Source: an uncultured bacterium (GTDB taxonomy: Bacteria > Cyanobacteriota > Vampirovibrionia > Gastranaerophilales > Gastranaerophilaceae). From it: DNA of 32,573 nt. Below, one piece after another: positions 8,920-16,830 of the stretch (within the stretch, counting starts at the first letter, position 1; each line of letters opens with the position of its first letter). The stretch covers positions 1-32,573 of the forward strand of contig CASDXV010000021.1 of NCBI GenBank assembly GCA_949285255.1. The letters run 5' to 3'. The notes beneath the pieces are model-generated. The model had not been told where the DNA came from and did not search any database. It was given only the letters and a program-made list of their open reading frames with translations. Made by a program: the position numbers and the translations under genes.

Positions 8920-10290
8920 TTAGTCTTCTTTTATTGTAAGTGTGGTTGCTGCCGCAAAAATCAACATAAGAGCGCCCACAAGAAAGGCATATTCGTAGTG
9001 ATTGTTCGGCATATTATTTATAGTTGTTGTTGAAATGTTTATAAACCAAGCAAGTACTGTGCAAACAAGGATTTGCGGTGCTGCGATGAATATATTAAAT
9101 ATACCCATAACAGAGCCCTCTGTACCTTCTTTTATGTATTTTGAAAGCATTGCAAAGGGAAGTGCCAGGATACTTGCCCAACCGATACCGGCTAGGGAAA
9201 TAGCTGCAACCGTTGAAGTCGGATTTGGCAGGAACGAAAGAAGTATATAGGCAAGCGCCATAAGCAAAAGTGCTACGAAGTGAACTTTTTTGTTGCCGTA
9301 TTTTTCTGCAAATTTACCTATAGGTATTGCAATTACAAAACAGATTAAATTATAAGCAGCAAGACAAATTGAAGCAAAGTTTTGACCGCTCATAACGCTT
9401 TGATTGTATACATCTTGAAATTCTTGAGGAATGGCCGTTAAATCAGGCACTTGATAGATAACATGCACTACATATTGAGTGAAAAATATCATAAGGCTCA
9501 TAACGCCAATCCAGGAGAAAAACTGAATTGTACAGATTTTGCCGACTTCAGGAGATAACTTAAAGAAATCTTTTACGTTTTCTATGAATGATTTTTTAAT
9601 TTCTTCTCTTGCGTTTTCTTCTTCAACTTTAAGCTCCGCTTTTGAGAGTTTTCTCTCTTTTATTGTAAGGCAGGTCCAAGTCATACCAAGTAAAAACGCT
9701 ATTGCTGCCATATAAAACTGCGCTGCGGTTGACATTTGAAAATTAAATACATATTTAAGAACCGGTGCGGTTGCAGCTGCAATAACCGAACCTAAGCCTA
9801 TTGCAAAGCTTAAATAAGAATTTGCAAGCGAGTGCTGCTCGCGAGGCATATTGTCGGGAATTAAAGCCCTGTAAGGTCCTTGTGCTGCGTTAACACAGGC
9901 ATCTATTATCCATATCATAACGGCTGCTATTAAAAGTGCGCTCCATTTTGGCGCATTTGCACCGAAAAATGACGCTAAAACTTCAGAATTGGGAAGTAAA
10001 AACAACCCTATCGCACCTAAAATTGCTCCGCCCATAAGGTAAGGTATTCTTCTGCCAAAAGGAGTTTCCGTGTTATCGCTCAGCGCTCCTATGATTGGTT
10101 GAACAACAATACCCGTAAAAGGCCCTGCAAGCCATATAAGACCAAATAAAAGGACATCTGCACCAAATGACTCGGTTAATGGCCCCGATAAAATTATCCT
10201 CATTTGCCAAGCAAATTGTAAGCCGAAAAACCCCAGACAAAAATTCAACAGTTGAGAGGTGCTGAATTTTTTTAAATCATAGGATGCCAT
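8920..10290 (-). CDS. MFS sugar transporter, GPH/SLC45 (sucrose/maltose transporter)-like
   Basis: 456 residues with about 12 hydrophobic helices, so an inner-membrane carrier. The start at 10290 has AAGGAG about 11 bases upstream, slightly far. The N-terminal half has the family pattern: LGFFGLQFAWQM in helix 1, then WLAGPFTGIVVQPIIGALSD with the FGRRIPY loop between helices 2 and 3. A charged cytoplasmic loop (about residues 212-238, rich in Glu and Lys) separates the halves. Related proteins carry sucrose, maltose or other glycosides with a proton. The placement 81 bases before GAPDH and near a glucan branching enzyme fits disaccharide uptake for glycolysis. A candidate promoter (TTTACA, 17 bases, TAAAAT) lies just upstream and interlocks with the divergent spoIID-like promoter. 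Substrate not determined. Confidence 0.85.
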   Translation of the reverse strand: MASYDLKKFSTSQLLNFCLGFFGLQFAWQMRIILSGPLTESFGADVLLFGLIWLAGPFTGIVVQPIIGALSDNTETPFGRRIPYLMGGAILGAIGLFLLPNSEVLASFFGANAPKWSALLIAAVMIWIIDACVNAAQGPYRALIPDNMPREQHSLANSYLSFAIGLGSVIAAATAPVLKYVFNFQMSTAAQFYMAAIAFLLGMTWTCLTIKERKLSKAELKVEEENAREEIKKSFIENVKDFFKLSPEVGKICTIQFFSWIGVMSLMIFFTQYVVHVIYQVPDLTAIPQEFQDVYNQSVMSGQNFASICLAAYNLICFVIAIPIGKFAEKYGNKKVHFVALLLMALAYILLSFLPNPTSTVAAISLAGIGWASILALPFAMLSKYIKEGTEGSVMGIFNIFIAAPQILVCTVLAWFINISTTTINNMPNNHYEYAFLVGALMLIFAAATTLTIKED

Positions 10291-10327
10291 CTGATATAAA
10301 TCTCCTTAATACGTAATTAGCATATTT

Positions 10328-10356
10328 ATTTTACATTAGAATATGTTAATTGTAAA
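10328..10356 (-). promoter_or_regulatory. Candidate promoter of the MFS transporter
   Basis: On the minus strand TTTACA (10351-10356 on plus) and TAAAAT (10328-10333) are separated by exactly 17 bases, with the start codon about 38 bases beyond the -10 box. It overlaps the oppositely directed promoter of the SpoIID gene. Confidence 0.5.
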
Positions 10357-10358
10357 AT
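10331..10358 (+). promoter_or_regulatory. Candidate promoter of the SpoIID-like gene, leaderless arrangement
   Basis: TTACAT (10331-10336), a 16-base spacer and TAAAAT (10353-10358) precede the ATG at 10366 by 7 bases, with no Shine-Dalgarno sequence. The -10 box of one direction overlaps the -35 box of the other. Confidence 0.5.
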
Positions 10359-10365
10359 TCAAAAT

Positions 10366-12102
10366 ATGAAATTTACAAGTAGAGGAATTTTAAAACTTTT
10401 ATTTTGTTTGCTCTTTTTTGTGCTGGCGCAAGGGGGTGTTTTTTCTCAGGAAGAAAAAACAACAATTCGTGTAGGGCTTTCAAATCAAGGTTTTTCGACA
10501 TTTGAGCACAAGAGTGCTTCTTTTGTATCGCCTGATGTTGCCTCATTATCTGACTTAGCGTCAAATACGCAGCTGGAAATTTCTCCTGATGAAGTAATCG
10601 ATGTAAAAATTGAAAAAGGTCTTTTTAGCGTATCATCGGGCGATAAAACAATTCTTGAAGAGGCAAAAGGGCCGCTTGTTATTACCCCTAAAGAAAAAAC
10701 AGGTATAGTTAATTTAAACAGAAAAGGTACTCCAGCTTATTATTCAGGGCTTATTGAACTGAAGAGCGTAAAAGAAAATACTTTTAATATAATAAATGTC
10801 CTTGATATGCAGACTTACCTAAAGGGTGTTGTACCTAATGAAATGCCCGTGTCATTTGGGCTTGAGGCGCTTAAAGCACAGGCTGTTGCAGCCAGAAACT
10901 ATGCTAACCGTCCGCAAAATGTTTATAAAAATTATGATATTTGCGACTCTACCGCATGTCAGGTGTACTACGGTATAAATTCTCAAAAAGAAATCTCAGA
11001 CAGGGCAGTTGATGAGACAAAAGGTATTTTTGCCCTGTATGAAAATGAACCGATTTTAGCGCTTTATTCTTCTACTGCAGGCGGTATCACGGAAGATTGG
11101 AAAAATGTCTACGGCTATAACAACCCCTCAATTCAGCCAAAGCCTTATTTGGTTTCTGTTTGTGACGATAAAAATCAAAAGTTTTTAAAAACGGAAGATG
11201 AAGTTAGGGAATTTTATTCAAATAAAACTTTATCTTACGATGTAAAATCTCCCCGCTACAGGTGGCTGGTGGAGTGGGAAACGCCCGAGCTTGAAGAAGT
11301 TTTGAATAAAACACTTCTTGAGCAGTCAAAAGCGGGGCTTGTCGAGCCTAAGTTTGACGGGTCTTTTGTGCTTGAGGGTTTAGAGGACATAAAAGTGCTT
11401 AAAAGAGGCAACTCGGGTAAAGCCCTTGAGATAGAAATAGTCTTTAAAAACGGTACATATAAAGTAAAACGCGAGCTTGGCATAAGAAGAGTTTTAAAGA
11501 AAAATAACGCCATGCTTGCAAGTGCTAATTTCTTTGTGGATAAAGAGTTAAAACCCGCTAAGAAAGACAATCTTGAAATTCCAGATGACTCTAAGTCAGA
11601 GGCGGTTTTTTCTTTTGAAAAACTAATAAGCCCTATGGTTAAACACTCTAAATCTCCTCAAAAGTTTATAATAACAGGCGGAGGTTTTGGCCATGGAGTG
11701 GGCATGAGCCAGTACGGGGCAGGGTATATGGCATCTTTAGGCAAAAAGTATGATGAGATTTTAAAGCATTATTACTCTTCAATCACCCTTGGCACGATGC
11801 ACAAAGAAGTTGCTTACAACCCTTATCAAATCCAGTACAAGAGCGAATTTTACCGTCCTAAAAATTCAAAGCAAAAATATATTCTAAAGGTTAGCAATCC
11901 AAAGAGAGTTTCAACCATTAAATTTTCCATAAATTCTCACAACTTTAACCCCGATATGACAGGCTATAGCGCAAAAGTGCTGGGTATGGACATTACAAAG
12001 TATTTAAAAGACGGGGTTAATACGGTAATATTTGAGCCTTTGGATGCTAAAGACAAATCAAAAACACTGACTTATCAAATTGAGGTTATAAATCGTGAGT
12101 GA
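10366..12102 (+). CDS. SpoIID/LytB domain protein, secreted peptidoglycan-remodelling factor
   Basis: 578 residues with a Sec-type signal peptide (residues 1-27: basic start, hydrophobic core, cut near GVFSQ). SpoIID in spore formers is a lytic transglycosylase acting on stem-peptide-free glycan; related LytB proteins activate amidases. The domain runs from about 140 to 470: VVPNEMP with the catalytic-position Glu159, then LKAQAVAARNYA, a Cys pair (193 and 198) where the family's metal site lies, LYSSTAGG, and GGGFGHGVGMSQYGA near 435-450. The last 100 residues form an extra, probably beta-sandwich, domain; the preceding N-terminal part is also longer than in minimal members. No other sporulation gene is present, so vegetative wall remodelling is likelier. 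It overlaps murJ by 8 bases, so the two are translationally coupled. Confidence 0.88.
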   Translation: MKFTSRGILKLLFCLLFFVLAQGGVFSQEEKTTIRVGLSNQGFSTFEHKSASFVSPDVASLSDLASNTQLEISPDEVIDVKIEKGLFSVSSGDKTILEEAKGPLVITPKEKTGIVNLNRKGTPAYYSGLIELKSVKENTFNIINVLDMQTYLKGVVPNEMPVSFGLEALKAQAVAARNYANRPQNVYKNYDICDSTACQVYYGINSQKEISDRAVDETKGIFALYENEPILALYSSTAGGITEDWKNVYGYNNPSIQPKPYLVSVCDDKNQKFLKTEDEVREFYSNKTLSYDVKSPRYRWLVEWETPELEEVLNKTLLEQSKAGLVEPKFDGSFVLEGLEDIKVLKRGNSGKALEIEIVFKNGTYKVKRELGIRRVLKKNNAMLASANFFVDKELKPAKKDNLEIPDDSKSEAVFSFEKLISPMVKHSKSPQKFIITGGGFGHGVGMSQYGAGYMASLGKKYDEILKHYYSSITLGTMHKEVAYNPYQIQYKSEFYRPKNSKQKYILKVSNPKRVSTIKFSINSHNFNPDMTGYSAKVLGMDITKYLKDGVNTVIFEPLDAKDKSKTLTYQIEVINRE

Positions 12103-13675
12103 AACTAAGAGCGGGCAGAGCCTCCTGAGGGCTGCCTGGTGGATAGCTGTTATTATATTTTTATCAAAAGTAGCGGGATTTTTAAGGGATATTGTAGTTG
12201 CAAATTACTACGGAGCAGGCATGGTATCTGATGCTTACTTTTTTGCTTATCAAATCCCTGCCCTTGTAATAGTTATTTTAGGCGGCGTGGGCGGGCCTTT
12301 TCACTCTGCAACGGTTGCTGTTTTTTCAAAAATTGTAAAAGATTTCTCAAAAAAGCCTGAACCTGAGGTAAAAAAGCTTTTTAACACATTTGAGACTTTT
12401 TCAATTTTGATATTTTTGATTTTATCGCTTTTGTGTTTCTTTTTTCCAAAACAGATAATGAGCATCATAATTAACGCTGATGCTCCTGAGCTTTTAAACC
12501 TTGCTGCTTATCATTTAAAAATCATGTCGCCAATGCTTGTAATGGGTTCTGTATTGGGGCTTTATTACGGTATTTTAGTGACTTATAAGAGGTTTTTGCT
12601 CCCTAATATTTCTCCCTCTATGGTTTCATTTGGGATAATTGCAGCACTTCTTATTACAAAAGGTGATTCAAGCGGTTTTTATCTTGCTGCAGGTACAACT
12701 TTCGGGTGTTTTTTGCAGTTAATACTGCAATCTCCTGCTGTGCGCTCAATAGGTTACGGTTTTAGACCTTCGTTTGATTTTTTGCATAATAAAAACTTTA
12801 ACGAATTACTTGAGCTTTTATTTCCTGCTTTTTTAAGTTCTACTATAGGGCAGCTTGGCGTTTATGTGGATATGTTCTTTTCATCGGGCTTAAAAGAGGG
12901 CGCTTGGACGGCTTTTGGTTTTGCAAACAGGATTTTTCAGTTTCCTGTAGGGCTTTTGTTGAGTGCTATTTTAGTGCCTCTTTTCCCTCTGTTTTCAAGG
13001 CTCGTTGCTCAAAAAGACGAGGACGGCGTAAGACATTACTTTACAAAGGGTGTAGGCTCTTTAATTTTTGCGGGCAGCTACCTTATGATATTGATATTTA
13101 TTGTAAGAACGGACGCTATTCGCCTTGCGCTTGAGCGTGGTGCTTTTAGTTCAGAAGCTACCCTTATGGTGTCTGAGATTTTGTTTTTCATAACATTGTC
13201 AATAATTCCTTATGTCTTTCGTGATAGTGCTACAAGGCTTTTTTACTCCTTTAACGATTCAAAGACTCCGTTTTATATAGCTATAGCCTGCATTGGTCTT
13301 AAAGTTATTTTAAATTCTATTTTGGTTAAACCCTTTGGAATTAACGGTATTGCGGTTTCCACCACGTTAATTACCGCGTTTAACGCTATATCCCTTGGGC
13401 TTTTATTAAGGAAAAAAATCTCAATAGGCTACAGAAAACTTACTTATAACGTCTTTAAAATCTTAATAGCCGCGCTGATTGCCTTTTTGGCAGGTGATGC
13501 GCTAAGCGTTCTTTGGGATAAGTTTGTATCTTGGAATTTAGTCCATGGGGTTATAAAGCTCACCGTTATTATGGTTTCTACCCTTGTTGTTTATCTGGCA
13601 GCGTCTTTGATATTAAGAATCGAATACCTGAAAGACCTGAAAGACAGGATTGAGGCAAAATGGAAGAGGGCATAA
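12095..13675 (+). CDS. murJ: Lipid II flippase MurJ (MviN)
   Basis: 526 residues, about 14 membrane helices, start GTG at 12095 with TGAGG 9 bases upstream. MurJ moves lipid-linked peptidoglycan precursor across the inner membrane. Family signatures seen: SKVAGFLRDIVVANYYGAG in helix 1 (the Arg lines the central cavity), SDAYFFAYQIP, then GGVGGPFHSA where other members often have a RRLFGEGAFSAAF-like segment, and later NRIFQFPVGLLLSAI and LPLFS-like text. DSATRLFYSFNDSKTP marks the second half. The overlaps with the SpoIID gene (8 bases) and tsaC (16 bases) show one transcription unit joining wall export and remodelling. An O-antigen flippase is a distant alternative, but the helix 1 motif favours MurJ. 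Confidence 0.92.
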   Translation: MSETKSGQSLLRAAWWIAVIIFLSKVAGFLRDIVVANYYGAGMVSDAYFFAYQIPALVIVILGGVGGPFHSATVAVFSKIVKDFSKKPEPEVKKLFNTFETFSILIFLILSLLCFFFPKQIMSIIINADAPELLNLAAYHLKIMSPMLVMGSVLGLYYGILVTYKRFLLPNISPSMVSFGIIAALLITKGDSSGFYLAAGTTFGCFLQLILQSPAVRSIGYGFRPSFDFLHNKNFNELLELLFPAFLSSTIGQLGVYVDMFFSSGLKEGAWTAFGFANRIFQFPVGLLLSAILVPLFPLFSRLVAQKDEDGVRHYFTKGVGSLIFAGSYLMILIFIVRTDAIRLALERGAFSSEATLMVSEILFFITLSIIPYVFRDSATRLFYSFNDSKTPFYIAIACIGLKVILNSILVKPFGINGIAVSTTLITAFNAISLGLLLRKKISIGYRKLTYNVFKILIAALIAFLAGDALSVLWDKFVSWNLVHGVIKLTVIMVSTLVVYLAASLILRIEYLKDLKDRIEAKWKRA

Positions 13676-14223
13676 TAAAAAAAGGTGAAGTAATAGGCTT
13701 TGAAACAGACACTGTCTGGGGTTTGGGGTGTTTGCCCGATGATAATGAGGCAGTTGGGAAGATTTATGAAATAAAAAATCGTGACCGCTCAAAGCCGCTC
13801 ATACTGATGAGTCATGACAAAAATTATTTAAAAAAATACGTTGTGGGTATTTCTGATTACGCCGAATTACTCATGGATAAATTTTTCCCCGGGGCGCTTA
13901 CTTTGATTTTTAAATGCTCAAATCTCTGCCCGCCCTCTATTTGCGCGGGTTTTGATACTGTCGGGATAAGAGTTCCAAACAATGAAAATTTCTACTCTAT
14001 AACAAAAAATATCAAAGGCGGAGTTTTGGCGACAACTTCTCTTAATATCTCAAATGAGCCTCCCTGCAAGGATTATGACGAGGCGGTAGAAAAATTTGGC
14101 GATAAGGTAAAAATTATTAAACCCAAGTTCCCTTCAAAAATCCAAAATCTCGCGTCAACTGTGGTTTTATGCTCTGAGGACGAGATTAAGGTTTTAAGAC
14201 AGGGAAGTGTAAAAATAGAGTAA
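13660..14223 (+). CDS. tsaC: Threonylcarbamoyl-AMP synthase, TsaC/YrdC type
   Basis: 187 residues, matching the short TsaC form without the Sua5 extension. It makes threonylcarbamoyl-adenylate from threonine, bicarbonate and ATP, the first step of the t6A37 tRNA modification. Visible motifs: ETDTVWGLGC (15-24), KNRDRSKPLILM with the substrate-binding Lys/Arg residues, FPGALTLIF, VGIRVPN, ATTSLNIS (usually ATSAN) and STVV near the end. The ATG at 13660 lies inside the end of murJ with TGAGG ahead of it, so it is coupled to murJ. The function is unrelated to the wall genes upstream; sharing the transcript may be only convenience. No terminator is obvious after it. Confidence 0.92.
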   Translation: MEEGIIKKGEVIGFETDTVWGLGCLPDDNEAVGKIYEIKNRDRSKPLILMSHDKNYLKKYVVGISDYAELLMDKFFPGALTLIFKCSNLCPPSICAGFDTVGIRVPNNENFYSITKNIKGGVLATTSLNISNEPPCKDYDEAVEKFGDKVKIIKPKFPSKIQNLASTVVLCSEDEIKVLRQGSVKIE

Positions 14224-14255
14224 TTCAGGTAAGTGCACCGCAAAAGATATTAGGG

Positions 14256-14261
14256 TAAAAT
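14256..14261 (+). promoter_or_regulatory. Candidate -10 box, leaderless arrangement
   Basis: TAAAAT ends 6 bases before the ATG at 14268, and no Shine-Dalgarno sequence is present. I see no good -35 hexamer, so this is weaker than the similar sites before the SpoIID gene and rsgA. Confidence 0.3.
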
Positions 14262-14267
14262 GCCCAT

Positions 14268-15356
14268 ATGAAGAGGATTTCCCCACCGCAAGAGTTTTAC
14301 GGCGCGATTTTGCACGCTTATTTTGATTTTTTAAATCTGGCATTAACGGCACTAAAAAGCGAAAAAAAGACGGTTTTTTGCTATAAAGACAAAATAAAGG
14401 GGGTGGGGCAATGGCTTTTTAGGGGGCAGATTGTCTGTAATTTTGATTTGTTGGACAAAAAAATAAGCGAGAAGATATTAGTTAGTGTTAAGTATGATGA
14501 AAGGTCAAAAAAACTACTTGTTTCATTCAAAGCAAAAGACAAAGACAGTTTTATCTCAGCTCTAAATGCCGTAAAAAAGACCTCCGTCCTCCTTGCAAGC
14601 TTTTTAGATGAGCTTGTATGGGGGCTTGCGGAGGTGTTTTTAAAAGCGGAAAAGCCCGTGTTTAGAAATTTTGACTACTATATCTGCCCTTATGTTGAGG
14701 GCAAATTTTATCCGCTAAATCCCTATTATATCTTAAAAAATCGCTTTAATACGGGTTATTTTGCAGACGATGTTTTATGTATTTTATATAATGTCTACAC
14801 TCAGAGACAAAACCTGTTTTGCCTTGTTGAAATGAGTGCAGATGACATTATTTTTTTAAGGGGTCATAAAACATACAGAAATTCTGACAGAAAGAGGGTA
14901 AAAGAAGCTATTAATACGCTTTGTGCGCTTAATTTGATAAGAGTAAAAAAAGTAAAAAAATATGTTTGGCAATTTTGTGTGCTGCAAAACCGCCTGAGGG
15001 ACGGTTTTTTAGTACCAAAGGAGGTTTTTGGCATTAATCCTGTAAGCAGATATTTTGAAAAATGTCTTGCTTTTTATATTTTCTACCTTGCAAGTGTTTC
15101 CTGTTTTGAATTTAAAGTAGCGTGTGCGCTTAACTACCTTAAAAAAAAGACAAAAGGTAAAAGCCCATCAAGAATTAGAGAAAAAATAGAGTCTGCTTTT
15201 GATTATCTTGTAAAAATCGGTGTAATTGAGGGCTGGGAGTATAAAAAAATAGATGAAAATAAGCTCTGTGGCGAAAATTGGCTTTTAGCCTATGCAAAAT
15301 TAAAGATAGTTTTTTCCGTTAAAAAACGGGACAAGTTTGTATCTTGTCCCGTGTAA
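14268..15356 (+). CDS. Unrecognised protein with two winged-helix-like segments
   Basis: 362 residues, basic, about a dozen Cys, no signal peptide. I recognise no family. Residues 165-250 look like a winged helix: a helix (ADDVLCILYNVYTQ), a short helix after EMSADDI, a longer helix (RKRVKEAINTLCALNLI) and a beta wing (VKKYVWQFCVL). Residues 265-345 repeat the same order, ending in RIREKIESAFDYLVKIGVIEGW and a wing. Paired winged helices of this type occur in plasmid and phage replication initiators and in some regulators, so DNA binding is a fair guess, not more. Residues 1-160 have no clear fold. The final codons form the left and right arms of the terminator. The gene has its own -10-like box and stands alone between tsaC and the convergent gltD-like gene. 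Confidence 0.75.
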   Translation: MKRISPPQEFYGAILHAYFDFLNLALTALKSEKKTVFCYKDKIKGVGQWLFRGQIVCNFDLLDKKISEKILVSVKYDERSKKLLVSFKAKDKDSFISALNAVKKTSVLLASFLDELVWGLAEVFLKAEKPVFRNFDYYICPYVEGKFYPLNPYYILKNRFNTGYFADDVLCILYNVYTQRQNLFCLVEMSADDIIFLRGHKTYRNSDRKRVKEAINTLCALNLIRVKKVKKYVWQFCVLQNRLRDGFLVPKEVFGINPVSRYFEKCLAFYIFYLASVSCFEFKVACALNYLKKKTKGKSPSRIREKIESAFDYLVKIGVIEGWEYKKIDENKLCGENWLLAYAKLKIVFSVKKRDKFVSCPV

Positions 15357-15362
15357 TTTTTT
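15326..15362. terminator. Bidirectional terminator built into the end of the coding region
   Basis: A perfect 10-bp stem (15326-15335 with 15343-15352) and 7-base loop is followed by six T on plus. An A-run immediately before it serves the minus strand. The stem lies within the last codons of the plus-strand gene, whose stop is at 15354-15356. It also ends the convergent gltD-like gene, which stops at 15371. Confidence 0.88.
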
Positions 15363-15370
15363 GTATTTAT

Positions 15371-16753
15371 TTACGCTTTAACAGTACAAAGAGCTTCTAT
15401 TATTGCTTTTGCAGCAACTTTTCCTGCTCCCATTGCGTTAATTGCGGTTGATTCGCCTCTTGGAGCAACGTCACCGCCTGCGTAGATATCTTTTACGGAT
15501 GTTTCGCCGTTTTCATTAATTATAATGTAGCCTTTTTTATCTGTTTCAATATCAAGATTTTCTTTCATTGCAGATTGTTGAATGATAGGGTTAGGGCCTG
15601 TACCAAGTGATACGATGACCGCATCAACATCCATTGTATCAAACTTGCCTGTAGGTACGGGGCGTCTTCTGCCTGATTCGTCAGGCTCGCCAAGTTCCAT
15701 AACTTCAAGTTTAATACCGTTTACAAAGCCGTCTTTTCCAAGTATTTCAACAGGTGAGTGAAGAAGTTTAAAGATTATACCTTCTTCTTTAGCGTGACGG
15801 ATTTCTTCTTTTCTTGCAGGAAGTTCTTCTTCTGTTCTTCTGTATACAATGTATACTTCCTTGTATCCTACACGCACCGCAGTTCTTGCAGCGTCCATCG
15901 CTACGTTTCCGCCGCCTATGATTGCAGCTTTGTTGCCGACTTTAAGAGGTGTAGGTGTATCAGGTTCGTTAGCGTGCATTAGGTTTACACGTGTTAAAAA
16001 TTCATTTGCACTGTATACGCCGTTTAGGTTTTCACCCGGGACGCCGAGCATTTTTGGAAGTCCTGCGCCGGAGCAGATGAATATAGCGTCATAGCCTTCT
16101 TCTTTTAATTGGTTAAGAGTGATTGATTTACCTACGATTACGTTTTTGTAGAACTTAACTCCGATTTCTTTTAGGGTTTCAATTTCTCTGTCTAATACCG
16201 TTCTTGGAAGTCTAAATGGCGGTATGCCGTATCTTAAAACTCCGCCAAGCTCATGAAGTGCTTCAAATACGCTTACTTCAAAGCCTGCGTTTCTAAGGTC
16301 TGCTGCAGCTGACATGCCTGCGCAGCCTGAGCCTACTATAGCAACTTTTTTGCCGTTTTCTTTTATTTGAGTTTTAACAGGTGCGCTGTTGTCGCCAACG
16401 TATCTTTCAAGTGCACCGATTGCAACAGAGTCACCTTTAATGCCTAAAATACATTTGCTTTCGCATTGTCTTTCCTGCGGGCAAACTCTCCCGCATACGG
16501 ACGGTAACATGTTTGAATTTCTTATAATTTCACCTGCAGCTTGGATATCTCCCTCTTTAACTTTTGCGATAAATCCGGGGATATCAACGCTTACGGGGCA
16601 GCCTTTTCTGCAAAGAGGATTTTTGCAGTTTAAGCATCTTGAAGCTTCAAGAGCAGCCTGCTCAGGTGTAAAATTTTCTTCAACGGGATTAAAATTTGAC
16701 CTTCTTTGAACTTCATCCTGTTCAAATGGTCTTTGACGTTCTACTTTGCTCAT
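15371..16753 (-). CDS. GltD/GltA-like FAD- and Fe-S-containing NAD(P)H oxidoreductase (glutamate synthase small subunit or NfnB-like)
   Basis: 460 residues. The N-terminal part (about 35-110) has the cysteine sets CLNCKNPLCRKGC and CGRVCPQERQCESKC, which hold two [4Fe-4S] clusters. VAIVGSGCAGMSAA (about 136-150) binds FAD, AIIGGGNVAMDAAR (about 280) binds NAD(P)H, and IYAGGD near 425 closes the FAD site. The fold is shared by the glutamate synthase beta subunit, the homotetrameric GltA type and NfnB of the electron-bifurcating Nfn complex. Length and cluster motifs fit the short anaerobe type. Neither a GltB large subunit nor an NfnA subunit is adjacent, so the partner is unknown. The start has GGAG about 13 bases away, which is long. 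A candidate promoter lies in the divergent gap shared with the HAD phosphatase gene. Confidence 0.85.
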   Translation of the reverse strand: MSKVERQRPFEQDEVQRRSNFNPVEENFTPEQAALEASRCLNCKNPLCRKGCPVSVDIPGFIAKVKEGDIQAAGEIIRNSNMLPSVCGRVCPQERQCESKCILGIKGDSVAIGALERYVGDNSAPVKTQIKENGKKVAIVGSGCAGMSAAADLRNAGFEVSVFEALHELGGVLRYGIPPFRLPRTVLDREIETLKEIGVKFYKNVIVGKSITLNQLKEEGYDAIFICSGAGLPKMLGVPGENLNGVYSANEFLTRVNLMHANEPDTPTPLKVGNKAAIIGGGNVAMDAARTAVRVGYKEVYIVYRRTEEELPARKEEIRHAKEEGIIFKLLHSPVEILGKDGFVNGIKLEVMELGEPDESGRRRPVPTGKFDTMDVDAVIVSLGTGPNPIIQQSAMKENLDIETDKKGYIIINENGETSVKDIYAGGDVAPRGESTAINAMGAGKVAAKAIIEALCTVKA

Positions 16754-16790
16754 ATTGGTAAAATCTCTCCATACTTAACATTATGATTTT

Positions 16791-16819
16791 ATTGTATAAT
16801 AAAAAAAACAAAATGTGAA
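16791..16819 (-). promoter_or_regulatory. Candidate promoter of the gltD-like gene, overlapping a plus-strand -10 box
   Basis: On the minus strand TTCACA (16814-16819 on plus) and TACAAT (16791-16796) are 17 bases apart. A plus-strand TATAAT at 16795-16800 probably serves the HAD phosphatase gene, 30 bases before its start, but I find no good -35 for it. Confidence 0.4.
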
Positions 16820-16830
16820 ATGAGGTTTTT

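Noticed and set aside
10366-12102. Evidence of spore formation from the SpoIID domain
   Set aside because: SpoIID/LytB proteins are widespread outside spore formers and no other sporulation gene is seen.
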